DNA of 64,000 nucleotides from Pollutiaquabacter aromativorans (GCA_049177215.1 CP185379.1:2604001-2668000), one strand, 5' to 3'. Shown: positions 42,485 to 52,294, counted from the stretch's first letter. The notes: generated by a model from the letters alone, not told the origin. Numbers and translations are program-made.

Positions 42485-45400
42485 TCAACGTTTGGAAACT
42501 CTTGCAAAGAACTGCAGCAAGCGGCGTAACAGGTCGGTGTAAAGGGTAACGAACAGCAACAGGCACATCGACCAGATGACGAGCAGGTTCGACGCATAGG
42601 TCGACATGCTCGTGCCGGATCCAACCGGCTTATCGGCAATGAAGAACGGACTCGAAAAAAAGCGCTTGTTACCCGGATCTTGAAAGACCGGCTCATAACG
42701 CTGATAGATCCTGTTGTTCACGACTTCCACCCGCTCTTTCACGGTGGCACCCCGCACCAGGTCCGAGAGGCTCTCGTTCGAGCCTTTGCGGCGGACTACC
42801 TCCAGGGACTCATCGCTTCCAAATCGTTTTACCTGGGCCGCATGAGCACGTTCACGCGCTTGTTCGGCGTTGTTGTATTGTCGGATGTACACGTCCTTCA
42901 ACTGCTTCAGGAGATTCCGGGCCGCTTCAATGGCCGCCATGTTCGCTTCGCCTGCGTTCCCTTGCAGGAAAGTCGCGGTAGCCAGCCGGTAACGCGTGGC
43001 TTCAGGACCCAATTCCTCCCTGACCAGTTGCCAGGACTGCGTCGCTTCTTTGTCGCGCTTGCCCGCTTTGAGCAACCGCTCGCTGCGATCAATCCGCTCC
43101 CGCACCACCGGCATCCACCAGTCCTTTCGATACGTCGCCCGGCTCATCGCCGCGTCGGAAGCAAACAGGGGTTGCTCGAAATCGTTCTCCCGAAACTGCG
43201 CAACCGCCAGCGCTTCAAACGCCCAGCGGGAAGCCATGATATCGCCGATGACCGGTACGGAAGTAGCGGCACCAATGACCGGATTGAGTTTATCAAACCG
43301 CACGATCACGCCGCTCAGCAAGATTTGCGGAATGATGAGAAACGGAATCAGAATGTAAACGGTCACGGCGGAATCGAACGCCGAGGAGATATTCAACCCC
43401 AGGAGATTGGAAAAACAGGAAACCGCGAAAAGTATCCCGAAGTACGTCATGCCCATCCCCTGAATATCCAGGATAAGATTGCCGACCAGGATGAACGTAG
43501 ATGTCTGAATAGCCGAGATGAGGAACAGAATGAAGATCTTCGACAACAGGTAGGCCAAGGGACTCAAATGAAGGAATGATTCCCGCCTGCGGATCTTCCG
43601 GTCACGCAGTATTTCTTCAGCACTGACCGATAATCCCAGGAACAAAGCCACGATGACACAGATGAACAGGTACGCCGGTACGTTCGGATTGGCCGACATA
43701 CTGTAGTCCGTATCGGCCGGCGCATACCGGAGTATGAACCCGAGTACCAGGGCCAGAATAGGCGCTTCCAGCAGGGTGATGGCCAGGTACGAAGTATTGG
43801 CCAATTTCGATTTGATGTCGCGCAGGAAGAACACCAGCCATTGCCCGAAGAACCCCGCCTTCCTCCAGGGCGGAGGAGGGAATAGAATTCTACGCGACTC
43901 CGCTTTGGGGCGCGCTTCCACTTGTTGGCGGTAGGGCGCGTACCACTCTTCCGGTTGCACCTTCCGCTGTTGCGTCGCGAAGCCCGCGTCATCCAGTACC
44001 GGCGCTTCGAGTATGTTGAAGATCTCTTCCGGATTGAGGTGACCACAAGTGGCACACTCACTATCGTCCGCATCGGCTTGTCCCGACAAACGCCGGAACC
44101 AGGCAACGGACTCTACCGGATTACCGTCGTAAACCGGATATCCTCCGCGATCCAACAGCAACAGCCGGTCGAACAATTTGAATATCTCCGACGATGGCTG
44201 GTGAATGACGACGAATACCAGCTTGCCGTTCAGGGCCAGTTGCTTCAACAGGTCCATCACGTTCTCCGCGTCCCGCGACGACAGACCGGAGGTCGGCTCG
44301 TCGACGAACAGGATGGATGGTTCCCGGATCAGCTCCAACGCGATGTTGAGCCGCTTGCGTTGCCCGCCGCTGATCGTCTTATTCAGCGCATTGCCCACTT
44401 TCAGGTCCCGGGTCTCGCTGAGACCGAGCGCCTGCAACATATCGCTCACTTTCCGGTCGATCTCGCTGGAATCGAGCTGACCGAAACATAACTTCGTATT
44501 GTAATAGAGATTCTGGTAAACAGTAAGTTCTTCGATCAGCAAATCGTCCTGCGGGATGTTTCCGATCAATCCCTGAACCTTGCGGGCATCCGCGTAGAGA
44601 TCCAGTCCGTTGATGCGGATCGCGCCTTCCGCGGGCTCGGCTGTCCCGTTCAGGATCGACAACAAAGTCGACTTACCCGCGCCACTGCCACCCATTACAC
44701 CGACCAGGTTCCCTCCGGTCACTTCGAAGCGGAAGGGATGCAGACCGGTCTTGCCGCCCGGGAACAGGAACCGAACTTCGTCTGCGAGATATTGAATGCG
44801 GTTTTCCGCTTCGCCCACCAGAAACCTTCTTCTCAAATCGGAGAAGTAGAGCGGTTTCATCCTGCCGCCCCGTATCACGGTCCCTTGCGACAGCGCGACG
44901 ATGGTATTTTCAGGAAGCGGACTTCCCCCTGCGGAGAGATTTTCCAGGCCCTCATACCGCAGGTACAGCAAGCGCGTTCCGGCGATGTACAGGACCCAGA
45001 GTCGCCCGCCCAGTCCTTCGTGGACTCCTGACTGAATCAGCGGATTGGTCACCTCATGCTCCTGCAAGAGCAGGATGTTGGGTTCTTCCTGCTCGCCCAG
45101 CGACTTCAACGGATCCCGCCTGGCGAAATGCCGGCAGCGCAACCGCTCTTTCTTTCCAAGGCGAAAAGCATCCTGGATCTGATCAAGCCAGTCTTCCTCC
45201 GCCGGCTTTGCATCCCGGTCGAGTAGTACCAACTCACAGAGTTGCAGGAAGACGGTATACTTCTGACGGATACTCAGTTCGCGAGCCGTCGATTGCAGTA
45301 ATTCCGCCCGCAGATCCGACGCGAGCGAGGAGCCCCAGTTCTTTTGCAGAAATACTTCCGCGGCCGTCCGGCTCATCTGCTGTTGTACCAGCGATTCCGC

Positions 45401-45487
45401 CGCACGACGCGATGCGTCCACCCGGTCTACCAGGGTTCCGGTGGTGACAAAAAGCGAAAGCAGCTTTTGGAGTACCTGCTCATTCAT
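42485..45487 (-). CDS. ABCG-type ABC transporter with N-terminal helical and FHA-like region
   Basis: 1000 residues. An N-terminal TerB-like helical domain (about 1-125) and a beta-rich segment (150-235) precede an ATP-binding domain: Walker A GGSGAGKST (266-274), signature TISGGQRKR (371-379), Walker B ILFVDEPTSGL (392-402). A CxxC (ECATCGHL, about 487) lies in the linker. An ABC2-type membrane domain spans about 560-800, then a helical region (850-930) and a last TM helix near 970-990. The NBD-before-TMD order matches ABCG half-transporters, which move lipids or lipophilic substrates. Substrate unknown. Bacteroidota encode close relatives. Confidence 0.88.
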   Translation of the reverse strand: MNEQVLQKLLSLFVTTGTLVDRVDASRRAAESLVQQQMSRTAAEVFLQKNWGSSLASDLRAELLQSTARELSIRQKYTVFLQLCELVLLDRDAKPAEEDWLDQIQDAFRLGKKERLRCRHFARRDPLKSLGEQEEPNILLLQEHEVTNPLIQSGVHEGLGGRLWVLYIAGTRLLYLRYEGLENLSAGGSPLPENTIVALSQGTVIRGGRMKPLYFSDLRRRFLVGEAENRIQYLADEVRFLFPGGKTGLHPFRFEVTGGNLVGVMGGSGAGKSTLLSILNGTAEPAEGAIRINGLDLYADARKVQGLIGNIPQDDLLIEELTVYQNLYYNTKLCFGQLDSSEIDRKVSDMLQALGLSETRDLKVGNALNKTISGGQRKRLNIALELIREPSILFVDEPTSGLSSRDAENVMDLLKQLALNGKLVFVVIHQPSSEIFKLFDRLLLLDRGGYPVYDGNPVESVAWFRRLSGQADADDSECATCGHLNPEEIFNILEAPVLDDAGFATQQRKVQPEEWYAPYRQQVEARPKAESRRILFPPPPWRKAGFFGQWLVFFLRDIKSKLANTSYLAITLLEAPILALVLGFILRYAPADTDYSMSANPNVPAYLFICVIVALFLGLSVSAEEILRDRKIRRRESFLHLSPLAYLLSKIFILFLISAIQTSTFILVGNLILDIQGMGMTYFGILFAVSCFSNLLGLNISSAFDSAVTVYILIPFLIIPQILLSGVIVRFDKLNPVIGAATSVPVIGDIMASRWAFEALAVAQFRENDFEQPLFASDAAMSRATYRKDWWMPVVRERIDRSERLLKAGKRDKEATQSWQLVREELGPEATRYRLATATFLQGNAGEANMAAIEAARNLLKQLKDVYIRQYNNAEQARERAHAAQVKRFGSDESLEVVRRKGSNESLSDLVRGATVKERVEVVNNRIYQRYEPVFQDPGNKRFFSSPFFIADKPVGSGTSMSTYASNLLVIWSMCLLLFVTLYTDLLRRLLQFFARVSKR

Positions 45488-45505
45488 AAATTGCGGTAAG
45501 GCTCC

Positions 45506-45513
45506 CGAATGTA
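45506..45513 (-). promoter_or_regulatory. -7 box TACATTCG for the ABC transporter
   Basis: One mismatch to TAnnTTTG on the minus strand, 18 nt before the ATG at 45487. Confidence 0.35.
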
Positions 45514-45532
45514 GTAAATTCCCCTGAAGGAC

Positions 45533-46465
45533 TTAATTTCCGATGTAGGGATTACGGGGTAACGGTTCGAATACGTAGCCGGCAGCTTTCAATGTTGAAA
45601 CGGTGGCGGCAGCTGGCTGTTGTTTGAAAATGACAAAGGTGATCATGGTCGGAAAGTTTGTTCCCTTCGATACCTGACGATCCCGTCTCCGGATGCCTGC
45701 CGCGATCTTCTGATACAAGGGGCCTCGATCAACCAACCGTTCTTCGGCAGCGCCTTCCTCATAATGGTCATTGAACCCTTTCCAGGCGATGGCCGGATAG
45801 TTCAGGGCGATGGCAACCTTCTTCAACTCATGATAGTTGAGCGTAAAAACGAAGTTTCCTGCCGGTTCATAGAAAAGAGTATAATCGAGTGCGGGTTTAT
45901 CCGAAGGGCGCAAGATCCGGCTAAGGCTTTTCTTAAGCGTACGGACGAACCAGAAGAAACCATTTTTCAGGTTGAGATCCGGTAAGGAGATCGTATCCTG
46001 ATCATTGGGTTCGATTAACACCACACCCTTTTTCGCCACCCGGAGCATCTCGTAAAGCGCGATGTACGGGCGGGGAAAATGATGAAACGCTTCTTTTACC
46101 AATGCAAAATCAAAGCTATCGTCACCGAATGTCAGGTGTTCCGCGTTTTCGATCTTGAATTTCCGAATGAATCCCAACTCGAGCGCAAGATCATAAGAAG
46201 GATTATTCAGGTCTGTTGCGGTCGCATCAGCACCTTGACTTAGCAGATAATTTGCATCCTTTCCGAAATTTCCGTCGCCGATCGTGATCCAACTTGCACC
46301 CGGATAATGTTGGAGAAGCGGCAGCAGGGTGCTGTACATCCGCTCATGCCGCCAATAGTCGACCGTGGATTTATCCATCACCAACTCTGCAGACTTGCCG
46401 GAGAATTTCCGACCGTCCTGATGTGCTTTATAGCTGGCTTCTTTGAAATCAACCATGGACTCCAT
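45533..46465 (-). CDS. class I SAM-dependent methyltransferase
   Basis: 310 residues from ATG 46465; ATG 46456 would give 307. Motif I is WITIGDGNFGKDANYLLSQG, the acidic residue follows in ATATDLNN, and motif IV/post-I is DFALVKEAFHHFPRPYIALYE, typical of ubiE/Methyltransf_11 enzymes. The chain ends with FVIFKQQPAAAT and a short tail. The substrate is unknown; a mycolic or sterol-type or natural-product role cannot be distinguished. It lies 46 nt downstream of nothing on its own strand except the lipoprotein gene, and may be transcribed with it. Confidence 0.82.
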   Translation of the reverse strand: MESMVDFKEASYKAHQDGRKFSGKSAELVMDKSTVDYWRHERMYSTLLPLLQHYPGASWITIGDGNFGKDANYLLSQGADATATDLNNPSYDLALELGFIRKFKIENAEHLTFGDDSFDFALVKEAFHHFPRPYIALYEMLRVAKKGVVLIEPNDQDTISLPDLNLKNGFFWFVRTLKKSLSRILRPSDKPALDYTLFYEPAGNFVFTLNYHELKKVAIALNYPAIAWKGFNDHYEEGAAEERLVDRGPLYQKIAAGIRRRDRQVSKGTNFPTMITFVIFKQQPAAATVSTLKAAGYVFEPLPRNPYIGN

Positions 46466-46541
46466 ACAGGTGATCTGGCCTGATCCGGACAACCCGACAG
46501 GTACTGCCGGTTATTTCAGGATGATAAGCTGAAAATACTCC

Positions 46542-47396
46542 TTAATTGGTCATGCGGTTGCGGACCTTATCGACCGTGACCAGCAGGTTCGTGAGACGAT
46601 CCTTGGTCAACTCATCCGCCGATTTGACCGCGTTAAACGCCGCCTGCAATTCCTGGAGGTCTTTCAGTAGTTTGCCGCTGTCCGGATCCTTTTCAAACTC
46701 CTTGAACAGGTTGACCAGATTGTCCAGGTACATCCGCTGATTGAAGATCTTTTCAAAGATCGCAGCGTTTCCGGGAGTGCGCTCCTGTTCCTTCATGAGC
46801 GCGATGCTCAGGTGTTGAACTTCGATGATCGCGCCGGCAAGCACGTGGGCAGCCGTCATGTACCGGCCGTTGTTGCGCAGATAATTATCGGTCTCCGCAT
46901 AGGCTTTATCGATCATCCGAACCAGGGAATCCTGGTTGTCGGAGTTCTTCTGAAAGCTCTCGGTATACCGGTCGAAGGTTTCCTGAACATTCATCTTTTC
47001 GGCCAGGGCTTTTGTCGTAGAATAATAGGAAAGCAAGTCCTGGTTCTGACCATAAAAGGCGGCATAAGCCATGTCGATGCCGTAGATGCCGTAGTTCACC
47101 GATTTTTTATAGGCGCTGGTGTATTTCTCCTCATGGTCGGTCGAATTGAGCAAATCGCTGTTGAATGGCACCTCATTCTTGTAGATATCGTTGATCAACT
47201 CCATGGGAGAAGGCAAATTCGCCAGGGTGAAGAAGAATTTGAAATCAACGAGTTCCTTCTGCTCCTTGGACATCGTATCCTCAATGGTCGGCAAGGTGTC
47301 CTGCGAACTGGCAGAATCGGTCGAAGTCTGCTTACAGGCGGTGGCGGCACTCAGTAGGACCGAGGCTACAAGCAAGACTCGTTTGTGGAGTTTCAT
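46542..47396 (-). CDS. hypothetical lipoprotein
   Basis: 284 residues. The signal peptide ends in SAATACKQ, giving a lipidated Cys21, followed by a short Ser/Thr-rich linker. The mature protein is helical, with LANLPSPMELINDIYKNEVPFNSDLLN, a YGIYGIDMAYAAFYGQNQDLLSYY segment and an EVQHLSIALMKEQE segment. I recognise it as a conserved Bacteroidota lipoprotein of unknown function. It would sit at the periplasmic or outer leaflet. A perfect -7 box lies 19 nt upstream. Confidence 0.72.
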   Translation of the reverse strand: MKLHKRVLLVASVLLSAATACKQTSTDSASSQDTLPTIEDTMSKEQKELVDFKFFFTLANLPSPMELINDIYKNEVPFNSDLLNSTDHEEKYTSAYKKSVNYGIYGIDMAYAAFYGQNQDLLSYYSTTKALAEKMNVQETFDRYTESFQKNSDNQDSLVRMIDKAYAETDNYLRNNGRYMTAAHVLAGAIIEVQHLSIALMKEQERTPGNAAIFEKIFNQRMYLDNLVNLFKEFEKDPDSGKLLKDLQELQAAFNAVKSADELTKDRLTNLLVTVDKVRNRMTN

Positions 47397-47415
47397 ACGA
47401 GAGACGGGTTTCCTG

Positions 47416-47423
47416 CAAAAATA
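47416..47423 (-). promoter_or_regulatory. -7 box TATTTTTG upstream of the lipoprotein gene
   Basis: A perfect TAnnTTTG match on the minus strand, 19 nt before the start codon at 47396. No -33 TTG at the usual distance. Confidence 0.5.
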
Positions 47424-47926
47424 GGAATAGAGGGCGGAAATGAAAGTAAAATGTTAATCCCATTCTGCGCCGAATCAGCTCAGACTCGGGGCGGTAGGCG
47501 ATTCCGGGTGAGCACCGGCGCCGGGAACTTACAGGATTCCGGCGCCGGCAGATGCGTTACGGCGCATCTCCTGGATGGTTAGTGGCTGGAGGTCATTGTT
47601 CTTGGTCCAAATCACGGTGTAAACGCCGGGTGAATGAACCCTGCCTGAACAACTGGCAGGTTTCCCGGATATCCGGCGGAAGGCTGAGCAGTTGCTTCAC
47701 ACAACCTGATAAAAACATGACAATCATCCGGGAGTTTTTTCGCCAATTTGTACAGAAGCAACGGGCCAGATTCACCGACCAATAACTTCCGTATACCGCT
47801 CATTCAATTTCATTCGCCCGAATTTCATTTTGACATTAAAATGTCAGGGTAGATTAGGCGTTCTTCCACCATTGCTTCACTGATCGGTTTACATCCCCGG
47901 CTACTCAAGTCCTCACTGCCCTACCT
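47424..47926. other. 503-nt intergenic region with inverted repeats, no supported gene
   Basis: No reading frame here looks protein-like. It contains two copies of the palindrome CCGGCGCCGG (near 47515-47524 and 47540-47549), a hairpin AGATGCG-TTACGG-CGCATCT just after, and a 16-bp palindrome at 47831-47846. Short minus-strand frames, such as one with VYTVIWTKNNDLQPL, end abruptly and could be remnants of a degraded gene. Confidence 0.5.
47831..47846 (+). promoter_or_regulatory. operator-like palindrome TGACATTAAAATGTCA
   Basis: Arms TGACATT and AATGTCA, 7 bp, separated by AA. It lies 80 bp upstream of the serine hydrolase start. The symmetric shape suits a dimeric repressor; none is encoded nearby. 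Confidence 0.4.
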
Positions 47927-48928
47927 ATGCAATTGCTATTGAAACCCAGAGTCCCTCTACTTTGGGTGTTTCTCCTGCTGCTGGTGGCATCAGGGGCTTC
48001 CTATTATGTAGCCAATCGGGGTAAGACAACCGTTAAGAGTGAAGTCGTTCCGGTACCTGCCGGTAACGATGTCAAAATGAACCGGAATACCGCATTTCGG
48101 TTCATCCGTCCGCTGCTTTTTACGGATTATAGCCTGGAGGATGAGAAACTGATGCCGCTGAAAGGCGATATCATCCGCTATATCGAAGGCCAGAAGAGTT
48201 CCGGGAATATCCAATCCGCTTCCGTTTACCTGCGCAGGTTGAATTCGGCCTCCTGGATGACCATTAATCCGAAAGAGGAATATCCGGTCGCCAGCCTTTT
48301 TAAAGTACCCGTCATGATTGCCATCCTGATGACGGCTGATCAGGACCCGAGTTTCCTGAATAGGAAGATCTTTTACCCGGAGTTCCCGGCAGGCGTATTT
48401 CAGCACAATGTCGCTCCACTGCCAACGAATAAACACTATACGATCCGGCAACTTCTGGAAAGCATGGTGGCTCGTTCCGACAACGAAGCCTATGACCTGC
48501 TCTGGAAAGCGATGGATCAGCGCAACTTCAACAAGATGCTGTTCGACTTCCAACTCAAGTCGTTTCAGATCCAGGATACTACCGATTACAGCCTGAGTGT
48601 GGTAGACTACTCCCGATTCCTGCGTGTACTTTACAATGGCGGTTATCTAAGTCATGAACGAAGTGAGATCGCGCTCGACATCCTCTCCAAATGCGATTAT
48701 AAGGAAGGACTGATCCGTGATCTTCCGGCTGATCTGATCTCCTCCCGAAAATTCGGTTATCGTGTCAAGCCTGATCTTGCTGCTCTCAGCGAGTTCGGAG
48801 TTTTTTACCTCAAAGGTGAGCCGTATCTCCTTGGAGTCATGACCAAGGGTCTTAATTACAACCATCTTACCGAGACCCTGGCGCATATTTCGAAGCTGGT
48901 ATATAACTCCCAGTTACCCAACAGCTGA
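47927..48928 (+). CDS. beta-lactamase-fold serine hydrolase (class A-like)
   Basis: 333 residues. An N-terminal membrane segment or uncleaved signal (about 10-28) anchors a periplasmic domain with the serine beta-lactamase/PBP motifs SLFK (Ser123, Lys126) and SDN (184-186). In place of the KTG triad it has KFG (275-277). I cannot find a class A ExxLN omega-loop glutamate, so hydrolysis of beta-lactams is doubtful; a D,D-peptidase-like or other hydrolase role is equally possible. It is a single gene with a 16-bp palindrome upstream. Confidence 0.82.
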   Translation: MQLLLKPRVPLLWVFLLLLVASGASYYVANRGKTTVKSEVVPVPAGNDVKMNRNTAFRFIRPLLFTDYSLEDEKLMPLKGDIIRYIEGQKSSGNIQSASVYLRRLNSASWMTINPKEEYPVASLFKVPVMIAILMTADQDPSFLNRKIFYPEFPAGVFQHNVAPLPTNKHYTIRQLLESMVARSDNEAYDLLWKAMDQRNFNKMLFDFQLKSFQIQDTTDYSLSVVDYSRFLRVLYNGGYLSHERSEIALDILSKCDYKEGLIRDLPADLISSRKFGYRVKPDLAALSEFGVFYLKGEPYLLGVMTKGLNYNHLTETLAHISKLVYNSQLPNS

Positions 48929-49047
48929 GCCGGCACCGGATTTCAACAGCTGTTTCCTGCACTCCATCCTGATTTTCCTACATTTCCGCAAGGAGATCGT
49001 GGCAACCTGCCCGATTGCCAGTAACTTGGCGTGTACGCTGCAAGGCC

Positions 49048-50895
49048 ATGCCCCGGATCCTGCTACTCACCCTTTTACTGGCTCTGAATTCGATCACGCT
49101 ACTCCGAGCCCAATCCTACTTTCTCAAAACTTACGGAACGACTCAATCCGAATACGGCACCTCCCTGCTGGCCATGCCCGATTCCGGATATATCCTGCTG
49201 GGGACCTGCTTCCTGACTCCCAGCCGGATCGCATTGGAAGTGGTGCGAACCGACCGACGAGGAGATACGCTCTGGATCAGCACCCTACTCGTCGATACGA
49301 CCAACGTGCCCGTAAAACTCCTGCCTACGGAAGACGATGGAGCTTTCGTGCTGGCCAACTGTTGGTCCGACAACTGGAACGACGCGTACATGGCGCTGTT
49401 GCGGATGAATTCGGATGGAACGGTTCGTTGGTGTAGAAAGATCGATGCCAGTGCAAACGACCTGGCGAATGACATGGTGCGCAGCGGAAATGAACTGGTC
49501 CTCCTTTCCACCACCGACTACAACCTGGGCACCTACCCCGGTATGCTGCTGACCGGTCTGGATACCGCCGGTAACCTGCTCTGGTCACAACATCATCTGG
49601 GTAACCTTATGACACTGCCAGGGGGTATCGCCGTTCAGGATGACGGCTCACTGGCCGTCGTTGCCAGCCAAAACGGTTTCGGTACCGGAACCCCCAGTTT
49701 TTACAATGGCCTGCTGCTTCTGCTTCATCCGGATGGAACACTTCGTTCCAGTGTCAGCTTCGGAACCTATTACGACGAAGACTGGCTGCGCGTCGCTGCC
49801 GTTCCGGGTGGCGGATGGGTCGTCAGCGGCAAAGCCTATTTCATCAACCACGAATGGGATGGCATGCTCTTTCATTTCGATGCAGACGGAGGATTGCTGA
49901 ACAATCGGGTCTACGATGCCGGCACCAACAACGGCGAGATCTTCCGCAATCTACTGATTGAGCCGAATGGGAACCTGGTTGTCATCGGCGACAAAGGCAC
50001 GTTCGACGAACGCAACATCTTCCTCACGCGCATCGATCCGCAATTGCAGCCGTTCATCACGAATGAATATCCGTTCTCGGTAAACTTTACGAACTATCCG
50101 TTTGAAGTCAAAGTCACGTCCGATGACGGATATGCCATCACCGGCGATATGCGACCGCCTTCCTGGTACCGGGATATCTTTCTGCTCAAAATTGACCGGA
50201 ACGGACGGGCGCCTTGTCAGACCGTAGGATTCGATTTTACGACCCGATCCGAAACGTTGGAAGTTACCGCTGCCGCAACGACTCCCGGCAATGCAGTACC
50301 GGTACTAACCGCCGTTGCAACCCTCCGCATCCGGCCATTGTTGCGTCAACAAGTAGTCTGTGAATCGCATCAGCCGTTAGCGGTCTTTTCGGAATCGCCG
50401 GACGATAGCTGTAGTCTGTGTTTCGACTTTACGGACAATAGCATCAACCAGCCGACGAGTTGGAGTTGGGAATTCCCCGGAGCGACGCCTTCCACCTCCG
50501 ATCAACAGGCTCCGACAGGCATTTGCTATCCGGAAGCCGGCGAATATACCGTCCGCCTGACGATCGCCAATGCCACCGGAACTTCCGTAGCCGAACGATC
50601 GATCAGCATCGATGCGTGCGATGTCTGGTTCATTCCGAATGTCATCACACCGGGAACGGATGGCAAGAACGACCGCTTTGTCATCAAAGGGTTGAAAGAA
50701 CCTTACGAGTTGAAGATCTTCAACCGTTGGGGAAACGAAGTCTTCCGCTCACAGGAACTGGCATCCACCTGGGCGGGTGAAGGCCGACAGGATGGAAACG
50801 TCAGTGCCGGTGTCTACTTCTATGAACTGAAGGTGGTGTCCGGAAAAAATGCCGGACTGTATCACGGTACGATCGAAGTACTGCCCGAAGACTGA
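49048..50895 (+). CDS. secreted PKD protein with type B T9SS sorting domain
   Basis: 615 residues from ATG 49048. The signal peptide ends LLRAQSY. The body is built of repeated propeller-like strands (GTTQSEYGTSLLAMPDSGYILLG, DDGAFVLANCW, DDGSLAVVASQNGFG, TSDDGYAITGDM), which suggests a delta-type beta-propeller or kelch-like fold. A PKD domain is near 435-515 (CFDFTDNSINQPTSWSWEFPG). The C-terminus is the type B gliding-motility domain (NVITPGTDGKNDRFVIKG ... FNRWGNEVF). It should be exported by T9SS to the surface. No PorP/SprF gene is adjacent. Confidence 0.86.
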   Translation: MPRILLLTLLLALNSITLLRAQSYFLKTYGTTQSEYGTSLLAMPDSGYILLGTCFLTPSRIALEVVRTDRRGDTLWISTLLVDTTNVPVKLLPTEDDGAFVLANCWSDNWNDAYMALLRMNSDGTVRWCRKIDASANDLANDMVRSGNELVLLSTTDYNLGTYPGMLLTGLDTAGNLLWSQHHLGNLMTLPGGIAVQDDGSLAVVASQNGFGTGTPSFYNGLLLLLHPDGTLRSSVSFGTYYDEDWLRVAAVPGGGWVVSGKAYFINHEWDGMLFHFDADGGLLNNRVYDAGTNNGEIFRNLLIEPNGNLVVIGDKGTFDERNIFLTRIDPQLQPFITNEYPFSVNFTNYPFEVKVTSDDGYAITGDMRPPSWYRDIFLLKIDRNGRAPCQTVGFDFTTRSETLEVTAAATTPGNAVPVLTAVATLRIRPLLRQQVVCESHQPLAVFSESPDDSCSLCFDFTDNSINQPTSWSWEFPGATPSTSDQQAPTGICYPEAGEYTVRLTIANATGTSVAERSISIDACDVWFIPNVITPGTDGKNDRFVIKGLKEPYELKIFNRWGNEVFRSQELASTWAGEGRQDGNVSAGVYFYELKVVSGKNAGLYHGTIEVLPED

Positions 50896-50899
50896 CGAC

Positions 50900-52165
50900 T
50901 TAACCGTGCGCTTTACGAGGCGCAGGCTTCCGGTGCCTGGATTTATTCGCGCTCTTTTTCGGTGCAGCACTCTTCGAAACCGGCCGGGACGTATGTCGGT
51001 GATGACCGCCGGCTGAATCGGTTACGGGTGGAGGTGCAGGCAAGTCGGGCGTAGGCAGGATTGGAATGGTGCGCTTCAAGAGTTTCTGGATGTCGCGCAG
51101 GTACTCGATCTCATCCGGACAACAGAAACTGATGGCGACGCCGTTAGCACCCGCGCGACCGGTGCGGCCGATACGGTGCACATAGGTCTCGGCAACTTCC
51201 GGTATCTCGAAATTGATCACGTGTGAAAGCTTGTCGACGTCGATGCCGCGTGCTGCGATATCGGTTGCGACGAGTACGCGCACCTTGCGGTCTTTGAATC
51301 CCTGCAACGCCTTTTGACGTGCAGTCTGGGATTTATCACCGTGGATGGATTCCGCACGTATGCCGGATTTGGTCAAATCCTTTGCAACTCGGTCGGCGCC
51401 ACGCTTGGTCCGGGTAAACACCAACACATGATCGATGCCCTGGTCTTCGATCACCTTCTTGAGCAGGAAGCGCTTTTGCAACTTCTCTACCAGGTAAAGG
51501 GATTGTCGGACCGTTTCAGCCGGAGTGGAAACCGGTGTGACATTCACTTGCACAGGTTTCTTGAGAATGCTGTCGGCCAGCGAACGGATCTCCTGCGGAA
51601 CCGTCGCCGAGAAGAAGACCGTATGTTTCTGCTCGGGAAGTTTCGGCAGGATCTTGCGGATGTCGTGAATGAAACCCATGTCCAGCATACGGTCCGCTTC
51701 ATCCAATACAAAGTACTGGACCTTGTCGAGGCGAACGAGCCCTTGCTGCATGAGGTCCAGCAAACGACCGGGTGTGGCGACCAGGATGTCGACGCCTTTT
51801 CTCAGTGCCTGTTCTTGCGGAACCTGCGAAACGCCGCCAAAGATCACCGCATGACGCAGTCCGAGGTGCTTACCATACGCTTCAAAGCTTTCACTGATCT
51901 GCAAAGCCAGTTCACGCGTTGGCGCGAGCACCAGCGCATGTACGTGGGGATTCTTTGCCGGATGATTCTTGGCGTGCAGCAGTTGGAGGATCGGCAAGGC
52001 GAAAGCTGCCGTTTTACCGGTTCCGGTTTGCGCGCAACCAAAGACATCGTGTCCCTTTAAAATGTGCGGAATGGATTGTTCCTGAATCGGGGTTGGGGAT
52101 TCATACCCTTTTTTGTGCAATGCCTCCAGGATGGGAGGGATCAAATGCAATTGCTCGAATTTCAT
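50900..52165 (-). CDS. DEAD-box ATP-dependent RNA helicase (RhlE-like)
   Basis: 421 residues. It unwinds RNA duplexes in ribosome assembly or mRNA decay. Motifs: Q-motif near residue 25, AQTGTGKTAAFALP (I), PTRELALQI (Ia), VLDEADRMLDMGF (II), SATVP (III), RGIDVDKLSHVINFEIP and HRIGRTGRAG (VI). The C-terminal 60 residues form a basic, Pro/Lys-rich tail (KKSANKSRHRKPAPRK) typical of RhlE relatives and likely to bind RNA. A -7 box 130 nt upstream implies a long 5' leader, which in such helicases often carries cold-shock control. Confidence 0.94.
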   Translation of the reverse strand: MKFEQLHLIPPILEALHKKGYESPTPIQEQSIPHILKGHDVFGCAQTGTGKTAAFALPILQLLHAKNHPAKNPHVHALVLAPTRELALQISESFEAYGKHLGLRHAVIFGGVSQVPQEQALRKGVDILVATPGRLLDLMQQGLVRLDKVQYFVLDEADRMLDMGFIHDIRKILPKLPEQKHTVFFSATVPQEIRSLADSILKKPVQVNVTPVSTPAETVRQSLYLVEKLQKRFLLKKVIEDQGIDHVLVFTRTKRGADRVAKDLTKSGIRAESIHGDKSQTARQKALQGFKDRKVRVLVATDIAARGIDVDKLSHVINFEIPEVAETYVHRIGRTGRAGANGVAISFCCPDEIEYLRDIQKLLKRTIPILPTPDLPAPPPVTDSAGGHHRHTSRPVSKSAAPKKSANKSRHRKPAPRKAHG

Positions 52166-52294
52166 CGAATTTGGAAGGATTTGGATAAAAATTGCCGCTG
52201 CCGGCAGGGCCGGTAAGGATGGCTGGCAGGAAATTCAAAGGAAGAAGAGGCCCTAAGCCCGGTGAATTCCAAAGCCGCTGATCTCAGCGTTTTG

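Noticed and set aside
42457..42492. Inverted repeat GTTGATC...GATCAAC between convergent genes
   Set aside because: Interrupted arms and no T-run on either strand; not enough to call a terminator.
47552..47785. 77-residue plus-strand frame in the 47.4-47.9 kb gap
   Set aside because: No similarity, no signal peptide, and overlapping frames on the other strand look equally random.
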